Source: G963678445 sp963678445 (GTDB taxonomy: Bacteria; Hydrogenedentota; Hydrogenedentia; Hydrogenedentales; G963678445). From it: a stretch of 64,000 nucleotides of DNA. The position numbers and the translations under genes were made by a program. Positions 61,152 through 64,000 of the stretch are shown here, piece after piece (within the stretch, counting starts at the first letter, position 1; each line of letters starts with the position of its first letter). Location: NCBI GenBank assembly GCA_963678445.1, contig OY782877.1, positions 3,782,001 through 3,846,000 of the forward strand. Direction: 5' to 3'. A model generated the notes under the pieces. The model did no database searches. It had not been told where the DNA came from and saw nothing but the letters and a program-made list of their open reading frames with translations.

Positions 61152-62477
61152 ATGCCCCCTGAGAAAACGAAAACGCGTTTAAGTCGTCGTCATTTTTTAC
61201 GACGCACCGCTACAGCGACGGCTGTTGCAGCGGGTTTCCCCTATGTTCTTCCCTCGTCAGCTTTGGGCCTTTCGGGTACGGTAGCCCCCAGTAACCGGAT
61301 TACGGTGGGGTTTATCGGCATGGGCCGTATGGCTAAGGGACATTTGGGAGGTTTTTTGGGTGATAGGCAGGTGCAGGTGCTTGCAATTTGTGATGTAGAG
61401 AAGTATCGCCGGGAAGCTCAGGCTGCGCGTGTAAATGATTTCTACAGTACCCAGCGCAAGGACAAATCTTACAAAGGTTGTGATACTTATCATGATTTTC
61501 GGGATATCTGTGCACGTCCTGATATTGATGGTATGGTCATCTGCACTCCGAATCATTGGCATTCGCTTACGACGATTGAAGCGGTGCGTAATGGCAAGGA
61601 TGTGTATTGCGAAAAGCCGCTTTCGCGTAGTATTGCCGAGACCAAGGCGATGGTCAAGGCCGTTCGACGCTATGATCGCGTGTTGCAGGTTGGTAGCCAG
61701 CAGCGTTCCGATACAGCTTTCCGCACGGCCTGCGAGTTGGTGCGTAATGGACGTATTGGAAAGGTGCATACCGTTTACGTCAATGTTGGTGGCCCTCCCG
61801 GAGAAGATTATCTGAAACCGGAACCGGTTCCGGAAGGCCTTGATTGGGACTTTTGGCTTGGACCCTGTCCTTGGCGTCCCTATTCCCCAGTGCTTGCCCC
61901 TTCGGAATCGTTCGCTGGTTGGGCGGAATGGCGCTATTATCGCCCTTACGCTGGTGGCGGCATGACCGATTTTGGTGCGCACCATTTTGACATTGCGCAA
62001 TGGGGATTGGGTATGGACCACAGTGGTCCGGTTGAGGTGCATCATCCTGACGACAGCGACTGCGAACGCCTGACGTATGTGTACGAAAATGGCGTCAAGA
62101 TGATTCACGGCGGAGGCATTCCCAAGGCAGCCGTGCAGTGGGTAGGCGATAAAGGCTGGGTCGCAGTGCAACGCGGCCAATTCCTCGAAACGGAGCCAGG
62201 CTACCTCAAAAATGAAATTATTGGCCCCAATGAGACGCGCCTGTATCATAGTGACAATCACAAGAATAACTGGCTGGATTGTATCCGCACGCGTCAAGAT
62301 CCTATCTGTACAGTGGAGATTGGTCATCGTACCGCCACGGTATGCCATATCGGCAACATTGCGTATCGACTGCAACGTTCCCTGAAATGGAACCCCGTTA
62401 AAGAGGAATTTGTAAATGATCCTGAAGCTAACCGCCTCCTTCGGTTCCCAATGCGTGAACCGTGGCAGCTTTCCTAG
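61152..62477 (+). CDS. Tat-exported Gfo/Idh/MocA oxidoreductase (second)
   Basis: A 441-residue protein with a Tat motif (LSRRHFLRRTATATAVAAG). ITVGFIGMGRMAKGHLGGF and VLAICDVEKYRREAQ form the NAD fold. GMVICTPNHWHSLTTIEAVRNGKDVYCEKPLSRSIAETKAMVKAVRRYDRVLQVGSQQRS holds the catalytic EKP lysine. GGMTDFGAHHFDIAQWGLGMDHSGPVEVHHP is the C-terminal domain. The next gene starts 13 bases later. The substrate is unknown. Confidence 0.94.
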   Translation: MPPEKTKTRLSRRHFLRRTATATAVAAGFPYVLPSSALGLSGTVAPSNRITVGFIGMGRMAKGHLGGFLGDRQVQVLAICDVEKYRREAQAARVNDFYSTQRKDKSYKGCDTYHDFRDICARPDIDGMVICTPNHWHSLTTIEAVRNGKDVYCEKPLSRSIAETKAMVKAVRRYDRVLQVGSQQRSDTAFRTACELVRNGRIGKVHTVYVNVGGPPGEDYLKPEPVPEGLDWDFWLGPCPWRPYSPVLAPSESFAGWAEWRYYRPYAGGGMTDFGAHHFDIAQWGLGMDHSGPVEVHHPDDSDCERLTYVYENGVKMIHGGGIPKAAVQWVGDKGWVAVQRGQFLETEPGYLKNEIIGPNETRLYHSDNHKNNWLDCIRTRQDPICTVEIGHRTATVCHIGNIAYRLQRSLKWNPVKEEFVNDPEANRLLRFPMREPWQLS

Positions 62478-62490
62478 GGAGGGAACGAGA

Positions 62491-64000
62491 ATGAAATGGT
62501 ATTCTTTATCGCTGACAACAGCGTTTTTGATGGTTTTATGTGCTTTTGGCGCCGTGGCAGAGGCGCCTGAGATTAAGAGTCTGGATGAGGCGTTTCAGGC
62601 GCTGCCTCAGTATGAACTGGGACAGAACCCGGCTGCGTTGGAGTACATTCGTACGGAAGTGTTGAAAGTCCAGCAAGATCCGCAAGGCAGTAAAGCTTTA
62701 GCGGATCGATTGGCAGCGTTTTTGCAGACGGATGCAAGTAGAGTGTGCAAGCGTTTCGTAATGCGGCAATTACAGATTATCGCCACAGCCGACCAGGTCT
62801 CTGCGGTTGCACCGTTGCTTACCGATGAGGCCTATTCACATTATGCCCGCTATATATTGCAGGCTGTTCCGGGCGACGCGGTTGACCAGGCCTTGCTAAA
62901 GGCGCTTCAAGATACGAATGGAGTTGTACAGGTGGGCCTGATCGATACCCTGGCGGCGCGGGGCAACCAGGCGCATGCTGCGGTGTTGTCCTCATTCCTC
63001 GAAAGTGCGGACGAGAATATTTTTCGGGCTGCAGCAGTTGGATTAGGCAATCTGGGCGGTGACGATGCTGCAGAAGCATTGTCGGCTGCGCGCGTGAAAG
63101 CGGATGGAAAGCGCCGTGAGTGTCTTACAGACGCCTATCTGGATTGTGCGCAATCCTTTTGGGATGCAGGGGATAAGGCAGAGGCACAGGCCATTTATGA
63201 AGCGCTCTATGGGGAGCAGGAATCGCTGCCGATCCGTATTGCCGCTTTGCGAGGACTCGTGCAGGTGACGCCTGAAATGGCCCTGTCACTCGTGTTAGAT
63301 GCGCTGACCTCGGGTGATCCGGTTTGGCAGCAAACCGCCTTGTCGCATGTGCCGTCATTGTCCGGAGAAAAAGCCACGCGCGCCTTTACCAAAGCACTTC
63401 GTCGTCTTGATGATGACATGCAGGCGGCCCTGCTTCATGTATTAGCCGTGCGCGGTGACCAAGGCGTACTCCCTGCTGTGAAAAAAGCGTTGCGTAGCGA
63501 TGAAAAAGCAGTGCAAAAGGCCGCTATTGAAGCCTTGGGTCAGATTGGTAATGCAAGCGCCGTGCGCGATCTGTATAAGGTTCTTGATACAGAAAAAGGG
63601 CGTATGCAGCGGGCTGCGCGGGACGCGTTGGAAATGATGCCCGGCGAGGATGTTAACGAAGCGCTGCTTCCTTATATCGAAAAGGCAGAGGGGGAGACCC
63701 AGGCGCTTCTGTTGGGGATTGCCGCGACCCGGGTTATGTATAACGCGATTCCGCTGTTTTTCAGCCTTGTGCAAAGTGAGGATGAAGACGTGCGCCACGA
63801 GTCTTATCGTGGCCTTGGCACCCTGGTGCGATTGGAGGAGATGCCGCAGTTACTGGCGCTGCTCTCCACTGTTGATGGGGATGAAGCGCGTAGTGAGTGT
63901 GAAGGCAGCATTGTTGTAGCAGCGCGCCGTCTCAACCAGGAGCATCAGCAGGCCCAGACGCTTATCCAGCGTTTCAAGGATAGTGAAAGTGTAACGGTTA
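62491..64000 (+). CDS. Secreted HEAT-repeat protein, incomplete at window end
   Basis: From ATG 62491 (AGGGAGGG upstream) the frame stays open to the window edge, more than 503 codons. A signal peptide (WYSLSLTTAFLMVLCAFGAVAEA) precedes tandem alpha-helical HEAT-like repeats of about 30 residues. Examples are VVQVGLIDTLAARGNQAHAAVLSSFLES, IFRAAAVGLGNLGGDDAAEALSAA and AVQKAAIEALGQIGNASAVRDLYKVL. Such scaffolds bind other proteins or, in planctomycete-type genes, precede a sugar-hydrolase-like domain. The C-terminus is not seen. It is probably co-transcribed with the oxidoreductase. Confidence 0.8.
   Translation, partial: MKWYSLSLTTAFLMVLCAFGAVAEAPEIKSLDEAFQALPQYELGQNPAALEYIRTEVLKVQQDPQGSKALADRLAAFLQTDASRVCKRFVMRQLQIIATADQVSAVAPLLTDEAYSHYARYILQAVPGDAVDQALLKALQDTNGVVQVGLIDTLAARGNQAHAAVLSSFLESADENIFRAAAVGLGNLGGDDAAEALSAARVKADGKRRECLTDAYLDCAQSFWDAGDKAEAQAIYEALYGEQESLPIRIAALRGLVQVTPEMALSLVLDALTSGDPVWQQTALSHVPSLSGEKATRAFTKALRRLDDDMQAALLHVLAVRGDQGVLPAVKKALRSDEKAVQKAAIEALGQIGNASAVRDLYKVLDTEKGRMQRAARDALEMMPGEDVNEALLPYIEKAEGETQALLLGIAATRVMYNAIPLFFSLVQSEDEDVRHESYRGLGTLVRLEEMPQLLALLSTVDGDEARSECEGSIVVAARRLNQEHQQAQTLIQRFKDSESVTV

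Noticed and set aside
61257..62375. A 372-residue minus-strand frame
   Set aside because: It is antisense to a clear Gfo/Idh/MocA gene and has no recognisable motif.

Overview
The window (64 kb, close to 50% GC, genes on both strands, no rRNA or tRNA seen) looks like chromosome from a Gram-negative heterotroph. Supporting signs are lipoproteins and secreted proteins, type IV pilin, Feo-type ferrous iron uptake, two Tat-exported Gfo/Idh/MocA proteins, a GH92 mannosidase operon, a neutral-ceramidase-like hydrolase, SSS symporters and paired PaaK/ACT genes. This mix is common in the PVC/Planctomycetota-Lentisphaerota neighbourhood and in Hydrogenedentota-like lineages. The placement is inference: there is no marker RNA here.

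Layout. 0-5 kb: end of a secreted phosphoesterase, a YjfB-like motility protein and a feo operon (DtxR-type regulator, FeoB-associated Cys-rich protein, two FeoA, FeoB) with a promoter/operator. 5-10 kb: methyltransferase, GT-C-like membrane protein, lipoprotein, zinc-ribbon membrane protein, and a pilin behind a candidate sigma-54 promoter. 10-20.8 kb: Bcp, HDOD protein, a beta-helix/FGE-like pair, MgtE, a degenerate trypsin-like protein, RecQ and glucuronate isomerase. 20.9-28.5 kb: a chemosensory cluster (REC-kinase, single REC, CheA, REC-HD-GYP, MCP). 28.8-38.2 kb: TPR protein, sugar-type binding protein and two paralogous lipoproteins built of six PASTA domains plus NHL-type propeller repeats. 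38.3-38.75 kb: a gene-free stretch with a promoter, foldable sequence and terminator, a candidate structured RNA. 38.8-51.4 kb: ceramidase-like hydrolase, Cys-rich PAS kinase, oxidoreductase, SSS symporter with its small partner, PaaK-ACT-PaaK and a GT2 glycosyltransferase. 51.5-64 kb: malate dehydrogenase, symporter-GH92 operon, an overlapping pterin/folate operon (SDR-folB-folK-folE), MFS transporter, second Gfo/Idh/MocA and a HEAT-repeat protein running off the end.

The main unexplained signal is a family of about 100-bp dispersed intergenic repeats. Eight or nine are near full length and several are fragments. They have a modular hairpin structure, occur in both orientations, include a 99-bp tandem array, and often begin exactly at the stop codon of the preceding gene.
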